From contig NZ_LT906480.1 in the NCBI RefSeq assembly GCF_900186865.1, forward strand, positions 186,001 to 250,000: a stretch of DNA of 64,000 nt. Reading direction: 5' to 3'. Under the pieces are notes generated by a model that made no database searches, was not told the DNA's origin, and saw only the letters and a list, made by a program, of their open reading frames with translations. This document shows, piece by piece, positions 46,340 to 55,316 of the stretch. The first letter of the stretch is position 1, and each line of letters begins with the position of its first letter. Made by a program: the position numbers and the translations under genes. This DNA comes from Stenotrophomonas maltophilia (lineage in GTDB: Bacteria > Pseudomonadota > Gammaproteobacteria > Xanthomonadales > Xanthomonadaceae).

Positions 46340-47359
46340 ATGGCCGACAAGCCCAAGCAGATGCTGCTCGATCCCGGTTTTGAACTGACCCTGCGCCCGA
46401 TGCGCTACCCGCAGTTCTATGACATGTACCGGAACGCGATCAAGAACACCTGGACGGTGGAAGAGATCAACTTCCAGATCGACATCACCGACCTGCACAG
46501 CAAGATGTCGCCGGGCGAGCGCCACCTGATCCACCGCCTGGTCGCGTTCTTCGCCACCGGCGACTCGATCGTGTCCAACAATCTGGTGCTGAACCTGTAC
46601 CAGCATCTCAATGCGCCGGAAGCGCGCATGTACCTGTCGCGCCAGCTGTATGAAGAAGCGCTGCACGTGCAGTTCTACCTGACCCTGCTCGACAACTACC
46701 TGCCGGATCCGGAAGAGCGCGCCAAGGCGTTCTCGGCGGTGGAGAACATCGACTCGATCAAGAAGAAGGCCGATTTCTGCTTCAAGTGGATCGACTCGAT
46801 CCAGAGCCTGACCCGCATCGAGACCCGCGAACAGCGCCGCCAGTTCCTGCTCAACCAGATCTGCTTCGCCGCCTGCATCGAAGGCCTGTTCTTCTTCGCG
46901 GCCTTTGCCTACGTCTACTACTTCCGTTCGCGCGGCCTGCTGCCGGGCCTGGCCTCGGGCACCAACTGGGTGTTCCGCGACGAGAGCGCACACATGGAGT
47001 TCGCGTTCGAGTCGGTGCGCGTGGTGCGTGAGGAAGAACCGGACCTGTTCGACGAAGAGATGAAGCAGCAGGTCTACGACATGCTGGCCGAAGCCATCGA
47101 ATGCGAAGTGCAGTTCGCCGAGGACGTGCTGTCCGGCGGCGTGGCCGGCATCTCCACCCGCGACATGCGCCAGTACCTGCAGCACTGTGCCGACCAGCAC
47201 TTCGCCAAGCTGGGCATGGAAAAGAAGTACAACGTGCGCAACCCGCTGCCGTTCATGGAACTGCAGGACGTGCAGGAACTGACCAACTTCTTCGAACGCC
47301 GCGTCTCGGCCTACCAGGTCGGCGTGCAGGGCGAAGTCGCCTTCGACATGAACTTCTGA
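46340..47359 (+). CDS. nrdB: Ribonucleotide reductase class Ia, beta subunit
   Basis: This is a 339-residue di-iron radical-generating subunit. Iron ligands include Asp in ATGDSIVSNN, Glu106 and His109 in EEALHVQFY, a Glu in FAACIEGLFFFA, and Glu and His in RDESAHMEFAF. Tyr113, seven residues after Glu106, is at the position of the stable tyrosyl radical, so this is a standard Tyr-radical enzyme. AAGGAAAC precedes the ATG. A strong terminator follows. Confidence 0.95.
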   Translation: MADKPKQMLLDPGFELTLRPMRYPQFYDMYRNAIKNTWTVEEINFQIDITDLHSKMSPGERHLIHRLVAFFATGDSIVSNNLVLNLYQHLNAPEARMYLSRQLYEEALHVQFYLTLLDNYLPDPEERAKAFSAVENIDSIKKKADFCFKWIDSIQSLTRIETREQRRQFLLNQICFAACIEGLFFFAAFAYVYYFRSRGLLPGLASGTNWVFRDESAHMEFAFESVRVVREEEPDLFDEEMKQQVYDMLAEAIECEVQFAEDVLSGGVAGISTRDMRQYLQHCADQHFAKLGMEKKYNVRNPLPFMELQDVQELTNFFERRVSAYQVGVQGEVAFDMNF

Positions 47360-47380
47360 TCGAACCGGCCCGGCCTGTCG

Positions 47381-47418
47381 CAACGAAGAACCCCGGCCAA
47401 TGCCGGGGTTTTTCGTTG
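47381..47418 (+). terminator. Rho-independent terminator of nrdAB
   Basis: An inner GCCCCGG-type stem (CCCCGGC-CAAT-GCCGGGG) is followed by TTTTT. The outer CAACGAA/TTCGTTG bases extend the pairing, so the hairpin could work in both directions. Confidence 0.92.
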
Positions 47419-47601
47419 CGCATCAGAAGGATGAGCTATTCTCGCTGGACGCCAGTGGTGGCGGTGCTTCGCATCCATGCCGGGCCTGGGGAGGAAGAGG
47501 GGATGCCACTGCAGGAATGACGCGTGGACAATCCCAGCGCCGGGTTCCCGTGCGCGTGGTCCTGCCATGGTGGCGCAACTGAATGGACCCTGGAGGTCGC
47601 A

Positions 47602-47982
47602 ATGGAGACTGCAGTGCCTGGAACAGCAACCCGCAGGACCGTGTTTCGTGGGTGGACGGGAGGATTGTTCGCCGTCCTGGTCGCCTGTCCGCCCCTCGCC
47701 CATGGCACGAACTGCGATTCCAAGGTGACCAACGTTTCCATCGATGCCAGCGGCAAGGTGTTCGTGGCGACCACCGTCTCGCCCATCCACGCGGTCTGCA
47801 ACATCGTCAGCAAAGGCGACTTCAGCATGCCGCCCGAGGTCTGCAAGGCAACCTACGCCATGCTGATGAGTGCGAAGGTCTCCGCCATACCCATCCGCCT
47901 GTACTACACCAGCGTGCCGCAATGTGGCGATATCAAGGCCTGGTCGGCACAACCGAGCTTCTACCACGCTGAACTGTTCTGA
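47602..47982 (+). CDS. Hypothetical secreted protein with four cysteines
   Basis: This is a 126-residue protein. An N-terminal signal-like segment (TRRTVFRGWTGGLFAVLVACPPLAHG) is probably cleaved after residues LAHG. The mature part has four Cys (TNCDS, HAVCNI, PEVCKA, PQCGD), suggesting two disulfides in the periplasm or outside. GGAGG precedes the ATG at 47602 by six bases; a GTG at 47524 in the same frame lacks such a site. I do not recognise a family. Confidence 0.6.
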   Translation: METAVPGTATRRTVFRGWTGGLFAVLVACPPLAHGTNCDSKVTNVSIDASGKVFVATTVSPIHAVCNIVSKGDFSMPPEVCKATYAMLMSAKVSAIPIRLYYTSVPQCGDIKAWSAQPSFYHAELF

Positions 47983-48021
47983 TTACGGGGCCGGGCGTAT
48001 CGCCTGGAGGGCACGCCGCGA

Positions 48022-48657
48022 TCAGCGCCGCCCTTCCACCGCCATGCGCACCGCCAGTCCGGCCAACACCGTGCCCATCAGCCAGCGCTGCACCATCTGC
48101 CAGGTCGGGCGTGCGGCCAGGAAGCCGGCGATGCTGCCGGCGGTCAGCGCGATCATGCCGTTCACGCTGACGCTGACCAGGATCTGGGTCGAGCCCAGCA
48201 CGATCGACTGCATCAGCACGCTGCCTTCGCTGTCCGGGTGCAGGAACTGCGGCAGCAGCGACAGGTACATCACCGCCACTTTCGGGTTCAGCAGATTGGT
48301 CAGGAATCCCATCGTGAACAGCTTGCGCGGGCTGTCCTGCGGCAGTTCGCGCACCGCGAACGGCGAACGGCCACCCGGCTTGAGCGCCTGCCAGGCCAGG
48401 TACAGCAGGTACAGCGCGCCACCGATGCGCAGCGCGTCGTAGGCGAACGGTACCGTCATCAGCAGGGCGGTGATGCCCAATGCCGCGCACAGCATGTAGA
48501 ACACGAAGCCCAGCGCCACCCCGCCCAGCGAGATCAGTCCCGCCATCGGCCCCTGGCAGATCGAGCGCGAGATGACGTAGATCATGTTCGGCCCGGGCGT
48601 GAGCACCATGGCCAGCGAAACCAGCGCAAAGGCCAGCAGGTCGGAAGTGGCGGGCAT
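48022..48657 (-). CDS. LysE/RhtB-family exporter
   Basis: This is a 211-residue membrane protein with about six helices. LVSLAMVLTPGPNMIYVISRSICQGPMAGLISLGGVALGF near the start is the LysE/RhtB family signature (TPGPN). Members export amino acids such as threonine, homoserine or leucine; the substrate here is not known. The start at 48657 begins the domain; the longer frame upstream is not supported. Confidence 0.88.
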   Translation of the reverse strand: MPATSDLLAFALVSLAMVLTPGPNMIYVISRSICQGPMAGLISLGGVALGFVFYMLCAALGITALLMTVPFAYDALRIGGALYLLYLAWQALKPGGRSPFAVRELPQDSPRKLFTMGFLTNLLNPKVAVMYLSLLPQFLHPDSEGSVLMQSIVLGSTQILVSVSVNGMIALTAGSIAGFLAARPTWQMVQRWLMGTVLAGLAVRMAVEGRR

Positions 48658-48809
48658 GGGAGGTCCTGGCAGTGGGCGTGGCGCAGTGTAACGCCTGCTG
48701 CAGGCGCGGCCTGCGCAGGCACCGCTGCCGGGTGACCGTTGCACGTGCATTCCGATGGCCGTCACGCCGGTCGCTTAGAATCCGCAGCACCCCACACCGA
48801 AGCTCCCCC

Positions 48810-49211
48810 ATGACCCCGATCCCCGAGACCGTGCCGCCCATCGAAGTGCGCATGGCCGAAATCGTCTTCCCCAACCACACCAACCACCTCGGCACCCTGT
48901 TCGGTGGCCAGGCACTGGCGTGGATGGACAAGGCCGCGTTCCTGGCCGCCGCCCGCTACTCGCGCCGTACCGTGGTGACCGCGCGCAGCGACCAGGTCGA
49001 CTTCAAGCTGCCGATCCGCATCGGCCAGATGGTGGAAACCATCGGCCGCATCGTCGAAGTCGGCCGCAGCTCGATGAAGGTGGAGGTGGAACTGGTCGCC
49101 GAAGACCTGCACAGCGGCGAGCGCAAGCTGTGCACCCGCGGCCACTTCGTGATGATCGCGCTGGACGAGGAAGGCCACCCGATCGCGGTGCCGCCGCTGC
49201 CGGCGGCCTGA
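48810..49211 (+). CDS. Acyl-CoA thioesterase, hot-dog fold (YciA-like)
   Basis: This 133-residue protein hydrolyses acyl-CoA esters in the cytoplasm. The active-site block HTNHLGTLFGGQALAWMDKAAFLAA near residues 23-47 contains the Asn and Asp of the acyl-CoA hydrolase subfamily. The following strand TARSDQVDFKLPIRIGQMVE is also typical. The length fits a single hot-dog domain that forms hexamers in YciA. The ATG at 48810 is the first codon of the domain. Confidence 0.9.
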   Translation: MTPIPETVPPIEVRMAEIVFPNHTNHLGTLFGGQALAWMDKAAFLAAARYSRRTVVTARSDQVDFKLPIRIGQMVETIGRIVEVGRSSMKVEVELVAEDLHSGERKLCTRGHFVMIALDEEGHPIAVPPLPAA

Positions 49212-49266
49212 CCCGGCCAACCGACCGGCGCTTGCAGGGGCGCCGCAGCGCCCCCATCTGGCAGCC

Positions 49267-50082
49267 ATGAGCCTGCCACTCACCGACTTCATCGACCGCG
49301 CCCAGCGCCTGTTCGTGCTGACCGGCGCCGGCTGCAGCACCGCCTCGGGCATTCCCGATTACCGCGACAGCGACGGCCAGTGGAAACGCACGCCACCGGT
49401 GACCTACCAGGCCTTCATGGGCGAGGCCGCTACCCGCCAGCGCTACTGGGCGCGCAGCCTGCTGGGCTGGCCGCGCTTCGGCCTGGCCCGGCCCAATGGT
49501 ACCCACCAGGCCCTGGCCGCACTGGAAAGCCGTGGCAAGCTGCAGGTGCTGCTGACCCAGAACGTGGACGGCCTGCACCAGCGCGCCGGCAGCCGTAACG
49601 TGATCGACCTGCATGGCCGCCTGGATCGGGTGCGCTGCATGGGCTGCGAGCGCCGTAGTGGCCGCGAGGACTTCCAGCAGCGCCTGCTGGACGCCAACCC
49701 CGGCTGGGATGCGCTGGAGGCCGGCGTCGCGCCTGATGGCGACGCCGACCTGGAGACCGATTTCTCCAGCTTCGTGGTACCCGGGTGCCCGCACTGCGGC
49801 GGGGTGTTGAAGCCGGACGTGGTGTTTTTCGGCGAAAACGTGCCCCGCGAGCGGGTGGAGGCGGTGCACGAGCACCTGCAGCAGGCCGACGCCGTGCTGG
49901 TGGTGGGCTCGTCGCTGATGGTCTATTCCGGCTTCCGCTTCGTGCAGGCGGCGGCCAAAGCAGGACTGCCGGTGGCGGCGTTGAACCGTGGCCGCACCCG
50001 TGCAGACGACCTGCTGCAGTTCAAGGATGAACGCGATTGTGCTGAGGCGCTGGCGTCGGTTATCGAACCATCGGCTGGGTAG
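49267..50082 (+). CDS. cobB: Sirtuin-type NAD-dependent protein deacylase
   Basis: This is a 271-residue sirtuin. The NAD-binding motif GAGCSTASGIPDYRD lies near residues 20-34. TQNVDGLHQRAGSRNVIDLHGR includes the catalytic His. The zinc ribbon is CMGC ... CPHC. VVGSSLMVYSGFRFVQAAA is the last Rossmann strand. It uses NAD to deacylate protein lysines, releasing nicotinamide, which fits the NAD salvage genes 3-8 kb away. The symbol cobB is by family; the enzyme is closer to class II (SIRT4-like) forms by its long zinc region. Confidence 0.9.
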   Translation: MSLPLTDFIDRAQRLFVLTGAGCSTASGIPDYRDSDGQWKRTPPVTYQAFMGEAATRQRYWARSLLGWPRFGLARPNGTHQALAALESRGKLQVLLTQNVDGLHQRAGSRNVIDLHGRLDRVRCMGCERRSGREDFQQRLLDANPGWDALEAGVAPDGDADLETDFSSFVVPGCPHCGGVLKPDVVFFGENVPRERVEAVHEHLQQADAVLVVGSSLMVYSGFRFVQAAAKAGLPVAALNRGRTRADDLLQFKDERDCAEALASVIEPSAG

Positions 50083-50105
50083 AGTCGACTGTCAGTCGAC
50101 TCTAC
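50079..50105. repeat. Short GTAGAGTCGAC palindrome after the sirtuin gene
   Basis: GTAGAGTCGACTG and its exact complement flank TCA, giving a 27-base palindrome overlapping the sirtuin stop region. It is the minimal form of the 88-base repeat at 38517-38604. Confidence 0.85.
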
Positions 50106-50167
50106 AGGCCACCCGCCGCCGCGAAACAGCGATCCATCCAGATGGTTGATCCCGGAGCCGTGCGGCG

Positions 50168-51304
50168 GTGCAATACGCATCCCCTACGTCGTCCATCACT
50201 GTCTTGAGCCAGCTGTTTTCGCCGATCTCGTTCGGCCCCCTGACCCTGTCCAACCGCATCGTCGTCGCGCCGATGTGCCAGTACTCCGCCGAAGACGGCC
50301 GCGCCAGCGACTGGCATGCCATGCACCTGGGCAACCTGGCGCAATCCGGCGCCGGCCTGCTGATCCTGGAAGCCACCGCAGTCGAGCCGCGTGGCCGCAT
50401 CAGCTGGGCCGACCTGGGCCTTTGGGACGACGGCACCGAGGCCGCGTTGGCACAGGTACTGGCCAGCGTCCGCCGCTGGTCGCCGATGCCGCTGGGCATC
50501 CAGCTCGGCCATGCCGGTCGCAAGGCCTCGGTGAACCGCCCTTGGGACGGCGGTGGCCAGCTGCCGGCCGACGATGCACGTGGCTGGGCCACCGTGGCGC
50601 CGTCGCCGCTGCCGTTCCATGCCGCCGACCCGGCGCCGCAGGAACTGGACGAGGCCGGCATCGCCGAGGTCGTCGCCGCCTTCGCCGCCAGTGCGGTGCG
50701 TGCCGAGCGCCTCGGCTTCGAGCTGATCGAGCTGCATGCCGCCCACGGCTACCTGCTGCACCAGTTCCTGTCGCCGCTGAGCAACCGTCGCACTGATGGC
50801 TACGGTGGCTCATTGCCGAACCGCCTGCGCCTGCTGGTGGAAGTGTTCGACGCCGTGCGTGCGGCGGTATCGGACAAGATCGCCGTGGGCGTGCGCATCT
50901 CCGCCAGCGACTGGGTCGATGGCGGCTGGGATCTGGTGCAGAGCGAAGCGCTGGCCCAGGTGCTGGACGCGCGCGGCTGCAATTTCCTACATGTCTCCAG
51001 CGGTGGCCTGGACGAACGCCAGAAGATCACCGTCGGTCCGGGCTACCAGGTGCCGTTCGCGGCAGCGATCAAGGCCAAGGTGCGCATGCCGGTCATCGCC
51101 GTGGGCATGATCACCGAGCCCGAGCAGGCCGAATCGATCCTGCGCCATCGCCACGCCGATGCCGTGGCCCTGGCGCGCGGCATCCTCTACGACCCGCGCT
51201 GGCCGTGGCATGCCGCTGCCGCATTGCGCGACAGCGTGGAACCGGCGCCACAGTACCTGCGCTGCGAGCCGCGCGATGCGCGCGGCGTGTTCAAGACGCG
51301 CTGA
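50168..51304 (+). CDS. Old-yellow-enzyme family NADPH/FMN oxidoreductase (YqjM-like)
   Basis: This is a 378-residue FMN-dependent TIM-barrel oxidoreductase that reduces activated C=C bonds. VVAPMCQYSAEDG, GIQLGHAGRKAS, IELHAAHGYLLHQFLSPLSNRRTDGYGGS and SIRVGVRISASDWVDGG-type blocks match the YqjM subgroup; the conserved Cys in PMCQYS sets the FMN potential in that subgroup. The GTG at 50168 has CGGAG upstream and keeps a 14-residue lead; a TTG at 50204 is possible. It converges with a LysR gene four bases beyond its stop. Confidence 0.9.
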   Translation: MQYASPTSSITVLSQLFSPISFGPLTLSNRIVVAPMCQYSAEDGRASDWHAMHLGNLAQSGAGLLILEATAVEPRGRISWADLGLWDDGTEAALAQVLASVRRWSPMPLGIQLGHAGRKASVNRPWDGGGQLPADDARGWATVAPSPLPFHAADPAPQELDEAGIAEVVAAFAASAVRAERLGFELIELHAAHGYLLHQFLSPLSNRRTDGYGGSLPNRLRLLVEVFDAVRAAVSDKIAVGVRISASDWVDGGWDLVQSEALAQVLDARGCNFLHVSSGGLDERQKITVGPGYQVPFAAAIKAKVRMPVIAVGMITEPEQAESILRHRHADAVALARGILYDPRWPWHAAAALRDSVEPAPQYLRCEPRDARGVFKTR

Positions 51305-51307
51305 GGC

Positions 51308-52219
51308 TCACACCCGCCAGGCCGGCGCGATGCCGGCCTGAAGGTGTTCGAACAGCGCGCGGATCTTGGCGGTGAAATCGCGGCGGTCGCTGACGCAGAA
51401 GTAGACCTCCATCGGTTCCGGGCGCCACGCGGTGTCGGCGCCGAACACCGCCTGCAGGCGGCCATCGCGCAGGTACGGCTCGGCCACGAATGCGGCCAGC
51501 CGGGTGATGCCGGCACCGGCCGCCGCCAGCGTCGCCAGCGCATCGATGTCATCGCAGACCATGCTCGGTGGCAGCGCGGCGTCCACGCGCTGGCCGTCCT
51601 TCAGCAGGCCCCAGCGCAATGGTCGGCCATCGGTGGGGAAGCGGTGCAGCAACCCGCGATGACCGCCCAGATCGGAAGGCTGTTGCGGGGTACCGCGCGC
51701 CTTCAGGTAGGCCGGCGAGGCACAGAACACGAACGGAACACGCGCCAGCTGCCGCGCGACCACGCCGTCCTCCAGCTGCGCCCCGATGCGGATGCTGGCA
51801 TCCACCGCTTCCGGCCCATGCTGCACGGCGCGGTCGGTCAGGCGCAGCTCCAGCTGCAGTTGTGGGTAGCGCTGCTGCAGTGAAGGCAACAAGGGGGCAA
51901 GCACGTGGCGACCGAAGGCGCTGCTGCTGGCGATGCGCAGCGGCCCGGCCGGTTCGATGTCACCGGCGGTGACCATCGCCTGCGCGCGCGCCAGGTCGGC
52001 TTCGATGTGGCGCACCTGCGCCAGGTACAGCGCGCCGGCCTCGCTGAGGGCCAGCTGCCGCGTACTCCGGTTCAGCAACCGTACGCCCAGATGGGCCTCC
52101 AGCCGGTTGATGTTCTGGCCGACCGCGGTGGCGCTGATGCCAAGGATGCGGGCCGCGGCGGCAATGCTGCCGGTCTCTGCGGTGCGGGTGAAGCTGCGGA
52201 TCAGTTGCAACAGGTTCAT
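51308..52219 (-). CDS. LysR-family regulator
   Basis: This is a 303-residue LysR-type regulator with the DNA-binding part MNLLQLIRSFTRTAETGSIAAAARILGISATAVGQNINRLEAHLG. The effector domain spans about residues 90-295 and belongs to the CrgA/AaeR-like group by pattern. The start at 52219 is the domain start; the frame runs on to 52750 antisense to purU. It is convergent with the oxidoreductase gene and divergent from purU. The target is unknown. Confidence 0.88.
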   Translation of the reverse strand: MNLLQLIRSFTRTAETGSIAAAARILGISATAVGQNINRLEAHLGVRLLNRSTRQLALSEAGALYLAQVRHIEADLARAQAMVTAGDIEPAGPLRIASSSAFGRHVLAPLLPSLQQRYPQLQLELRLTDRAVQHGPEAVDASIRIGAQLEDGVVARQLARVPFVFCASPAYLKARGTPQQPSDLGGHRGLLHRFPTDGRPLRWGLLKDGQRVDAALPPSMVCDDIDALATLAAAGAGITRLAAFVAEPYLRDGRLQAVFGADTAWRPEPMEVYFCVSDRRDFTAKIRALFEHLQAGIAPAWRV

Positions 52220-52333
52220 GACCGACCAGCTTGCCACGGGAAGGTCCAAGTATCGCTTGGTACTGAACCAAGCAGGCCGGTTGCACCCGTGATCATCCGG
52301 CCGCTGGGCAGGGCGCTGCCCTACACTGTGGCG

Positions 52334-53185
52334 ATGCGCCCCGATTCCATTCTTACCCTGTCCTGCCCCGACCGCACCGGCATCGTCTACCGCGTGTCCG
52401 GCCTGCTGTTCGACCACGGCTGCAACATCCTCGACGCCCAGCAGTTCGGCGATGAGGAGAGTGGCCGCTTCTTCCTGCGCGTGCACTTCGACCGCGATGC
52501 CGGCCTGCCGCTGGAGACCGTGCACGCGGCCATGGCCACGCTTGCCGAAGGCTTCGGCATGGACTGGCAGCTGCACGATGGCCGACGCCGCGCGCGGCTG
52601 CTGGTGCTGGTCAGCAAACAGGGGCATTGCCTCAACGACCTGCTGTTCCGCGCCCACAGCGGCCAGCTGAAGGTGGACATCGCAGCAGTGGCGTCCAACC
52701 ACGCCGACTTTGCGCCGCTGGCGGCGTCCTACCAGGTGCCGTTCCACCACCTGCCGGTGACCGCCGATACACGCGCGGTGCAGGAGCAGCAGATCATCGA
52801 CCTGGTCGAGCGCGAACGCATCGACCTGGTGGTGCTGGCGCGCTACATGCAGATCCTGTCACCCACGCTGTGCCGCGCGCTGGCCGGCCGTGCGATCAAC
52901 ATCCACCACAGCTTCCTGCCCAGCTTCAAGGGCGCGCAGCCGTACCACCAGGCACACGCGCGTGGGGTCAAGATCATCGGCGCCACCGCGCACTACGTCA
53001 CCGAGGACCTGGACGAAGGCCCGATCATCGAACAGGACGTGGCCCGCGTGGACCATGCGATGGCACCGCGTGAACTGGTGCGGCTGGGCAGCGATACCGA
53101 ATCGCTGGTGCTGGCACGCGCGGTTCGCCGCCATGTGGAGCACCGCATCCTGCTCAATGGGCATCGCACGGTGGTGTTCCGGTAA
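52334..53185 (+). CDS. purU: Formyltetrahydrofolate deformylase
   Basis: This 283-residue enzyme hydrolyses 10-formyl-THF to THF and formate. An N-terminal ACT domain (residues 1-80, TLSCPDRTGIVYRVSGLLFDHGCNILDAQQF) is followed by a formyltransferase-like domain. The catalytic set lies in INIHHSFLPSFKGAQPYHQA (His) and EDLDEGPIIEQDV (Asp). The ATG at 52334 is the first codon of the ACT domain. Confidence 0.95.
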   Translation: MRPDSILTLSCPDRTGIVYRVSGLLFDHGCNILDAQQFGDEESGRFFLRVHFDRDAGLPLETVHAAMATLAEGFGMDWQLHDGRRRARLLVLVSKQGHCLNDLLFRAHSGQLKVDIAAVASNHADFAPLAASYQVPFHHLPVTADTRAVQEQQIIDLVERERIDLVVLARYMQILSPTLCRALAGRAINIHHSFLPSFKGAQPYHQAHARGVKIIGATAHYVTEDLDEGPIIEQDVARVDHAMAPRELVRLGSDTESLVLARAVRRHVEHRILLNGHRTVVFR

Positions 53186-53201
53186 TCGCCCATCCCGCGT
53201 C

Positions 53202-53465
53202 CGCCGGGCATGGCCCGGCGCTACCACGGGTGCTATCCGGTAGTGCCGGCCGCTGGCCGGCAACTGCAGAGATCCCGAGGTTGCCGGCCAGCGGCCGGCA
53301 CTACCGAATCCTGATTTCATCCAATGAAAAGCCGCCGGTTCGGCCGTCCCGCGATCTGTAGGGGGGGCGTAGTTAGGGGGCTGGATGAATCGATTGTGTT
53401 GTTGTGGGCAGGAGCGCGCAGGCGGCATAAGCGACGTGCGCGGTAGCGCCGGGCCATGCCCGGCG
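53202..53465. repeat. Hairpin and REP cluster between purU and pncA
   Basis: CGCCGGGC/GCCCGGCG is at 53202-53220, a forward SMAG REP at 53240-53262, a reversed SMAG REP at 53282-53304, and a GTAGC-headed GCCGGGC/GCCCGGC hairpin at 53443-53465. The two REPs face each other. Between them and pncA lies a G-run (GGGGGGG near 53364) and no gene. Confidence 0.85.
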
Positions 53466-53473
53466 GTCACGCC

Positions 53474-54100
53474 TCAGACGATCGCAATCCCCGCCTTGCC
53501 CAGCGCCTCGCGCACCATCACGTCGTTGGCTTCGGTCACCGGCTTGGTCAGCTCCCACAGGAACTTCACCCGGAAGCCGGACTTTACCGCGTCCTGCGCG
53601 CTCCACAGCACGCAGTAGTCGCGGGCCAGGCCGCATACGTGCACTTCGCGGATGCGGCGTTCATGCAGCCAGCCGGCCAGGCCGGTGGCCGGGCGCTCGC
53701 CATCGGGGCCGTGGTTCTCGCGGAAGGCGCTGTACGAATCCACCTGTTGGCGCGTGCCCTTGCGCAGGATCAGGTCGGCCACGGTCCAGTCCACGCCCGG
53801 GTGCAGGGCGGCACCGGCGCTGCCCTGCACGCAGTGGTCCGGCCACAGGGTCTGCGGCTGCGCGTGCAGCAGGATGGTCTCGAACGGGCGTTGGCCGGGG
53901 TGCTGGCTGGCGAACGAGGCATGGTCGGCCGGGTGCCAGTCCTGGGTCGCCACCACGGTGCGGTAGCGGCGCTGCACCAGCAGATCGGCGATCGGTGCCA
54001 CCAGCGCATCGCCCTGGTCGCAGGCCAAGGCGCCACCGGGCATGAAGTCCGGCTGCAGGTCGATCACCAGCAGGGCGACATCGGCGGGCAGGGCGGTCAT
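53474..54100 (-). CDS. pncA: Nicotinamidase
   Basis: This is a 208-residue isochorismatase-fold amidase that converts nicotinamide to nicotinate in NAD salvage. The catalytic triad is Asp14 in LLVIDLQPDF, Lys in LILRKGT and Cys in GLARDYCVLW. The metal site is Asp and His in ATQDWHPADHASFAS. The start at 54100 begins the domain. queH is upstream on the same strand with a 55-base gap, so pncA may be read from the queH transcript. Confidence 0.95.
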   Translation of the reverse strand: MTALPADVALLVIDLQPDFMPGGALACDQGDALVAPIADLLVQRRYRTVVATQDWHPADHASFASQHPGQRPFETILLHAQPQTLWPDHCVQGSAGAALHPGVDWTVADLILRKGTRQQVDSYSAFRENHGPDGERPATGLAGWLHERRIREVHVCGLARDYCVLWSAQDAVKSGFRVKFLWELTKPVTEANDVMVREALGKAGIAIV

Positions 54101-54155
54101 GGCAGTTCCGGTACAACAGAAGGGGCGACCAGCGTGGCCGCCCCATGCCTGCACG

Positions 54156-54827
54156 TCAATCGTCCTGCGGCGTCCCAGCGTCCTGCCCGTAGTACAACAG
54201 GCCGATCTTGATCCGCTCGCGGCCATTCTCGCGGCGATGGCGGTTGGCATCGCGCAGCGAGTACACGCAGCCGCAGTATTCCTGCTGGTAGAACTGCTCG
54301 CGCTTGCTGATCTCGATCATGCGGCTGGCACCGCCGCCCTTGCGCCAGTTGTAGTCCCAGTACTGCAGGCCTTCATAGCGCGAGGCGGCGCGGATGCCGC
54401 AGTCGTTGATCTGCGCCATGTTCTTCCAGCGCGAGATGCCCAGCGAAGAACTGATGGTGTCGTAACCGTGCTCGTGCGCGTACAGCGCAGTGCGCTCGAA
54501 GCGCATGTCGAAGCACATCGTGCAGCGGATGCCGCGTTCGGGCTCGTTTTCCATGCCGCGTGCACGGCTGAACCAGTTGTCGGTGTCGTAGTCGCAGTCG
54601 ATGAAGGGAATGCCGTGCTGCTCGGCGAAGCGGATGTTCTCCTGCTTGCGCAGCTCATACTCCTTCACCGGGTGGATGTTGGGGTTGTAGAAGAAGATCG
54701 CGTAGTCGATCCCGGAGGCGGTGATCGCCTCCATCACTTCGCCGGAACAGGGCGCGCAGCACGAATGCAGCAGCAGGCGCTTGCCGCCGGCGGGCAGGGT
54801 CAGGGTGGGGCGTTGGAGCTCGGTCAT
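54156..54827 (-). CDS. queH: Epoxyqueuosine reductase QueH
   Basis: This 223-residue enzyme makes queuosine from epoxyqueuosine in tRNA, without cobalamin, and replaces the B12-dependent QueG. The four Cys needed by QueH-type enzymes are in HSCCAPC near residues 22-26 and in [14 protein letters not shown] adds two more. [15 protein letters not shown] and [19 protein letters not shown] are family blocks. It lies about 195 bases downstream of a cobalamin riboswitch on the same strand, with no other gene between. The start is ATG 54827; 54869 is possible but lacks a ribosome site. Confidence 0.93.
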   Translation of the reverse strand: MTELQRPTLTLPAGGKRLLLHSCCAPCSGEVMEAITASGIDYAIFFYNPNIHPVKEYELRKQENIRFAEQHGIPFIDCDYDTDNWFSRARGMENEPERGIRCTMCFDMRFERTALYAHEHGYDTISSSLGISRWKNMAQINDCGIRAASRYEGLQYWDYNWRKGGGASRMIEISKREQFYQQEYCGCVYSLRDANRHRRENGRERIKIGLLYYGQDAGTPQDD

Positions 54828-55021
54828 CGTCAGGTACCGCATGGACCGCCGGCAACGGCGGTGGCCCATGCATCAGCGCGTGGGTGAACGGGTCTGGCCG
54901 GATACCGTGAACAGGACGCGCGCGGCCACACCGCCTGCACGCGCAGGACGACGACGGCCCCGGCAACCTCCCCGCGGAGATTCCAGGTCGAGTCAGGGGA
55001 CGGTCGTGTCCCCCGGCCGGG

Positions 55022-55218
55022 GCCGGTATTCGGGCTGATGGACTAGGGCCGCAGCCCACCTACTACCCGCCGCTTCCCAGGCGCGAGCCCAGTGCTGTTG
55101 GCAGGATTCGTTTCCATTCACCGCTGCGGGGCAGCTCCGGAATGGACGCGCGAGGCGCCTTCACCGGATTCCCGTTTAAACCCCTCCCCGCGCCGCAGCG
55201 ATGGGAGGGATACCTTCG
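55022..55218 (-). promoter_or_regulatory. Cobalamin (B12) riboswitch upstream of queH
   Basis: Read on the minus strand, the region has the conserved cobalamin aptamer parts in order: GGGAATCCGGTGAA, CCGGAGCTGCCCCGCAGCGG, GGAAACG, AGCACTGGG, CCTGGGAAGCGG and the B12-box AGTCCATCAGCCCGAATACC. The closing P1 stem pairs GGTAT (complement of 55210-55214) with ATACC at the 3' end. Downstream, GGGGAC...GTCCCC (54996-55013) could be part of the expression platform. The first gene downstream on this strand is queH. Confidence 0.92.
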
Positions 55219-55262
55219 GCGTGTGCAAGGTGGACCTGTTGGTGGCGCCGGTCAAGAGCGCA

Positions 55263-55301
55263 GGGGTCAGAACCCGCTGCGCTGCAACGGGATCCGACCC
55301 C
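55263..55301. repeat. GGGGTC...GACCCC hairpin after nadV
   Basis: GGGGTCAGAACCCG and CGGGATCCGACCCC pair around GCTGCGCTGCAA. It lies 16 bases beyond the nadV stop and may end the nadM-nadV transcript before the riboswitch. Relatives are at 8522-8560 and 37747-37787. Confidence 0.75.
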
Positions 55302-55316
55302 GGTCGGGATGCACCT

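Noticed and set aside
43727..47383. 1218-codon open frame antisense to nrdA and nrdB
   Set aside because: It is the mirror of highly conserved coding sequence and encodes a His/Gln/Val-rich product with no domain. High GC at third codon positions keeps antisense frames open.
54655..55059. Minus-strand open frame between the B12 riboswitch and queH as a riboswitch-controlled gene
   Set aside because: Its product is Pro/Arg-rich without a domain, it overlaps the queH coding region, and it starts within the aptamer.
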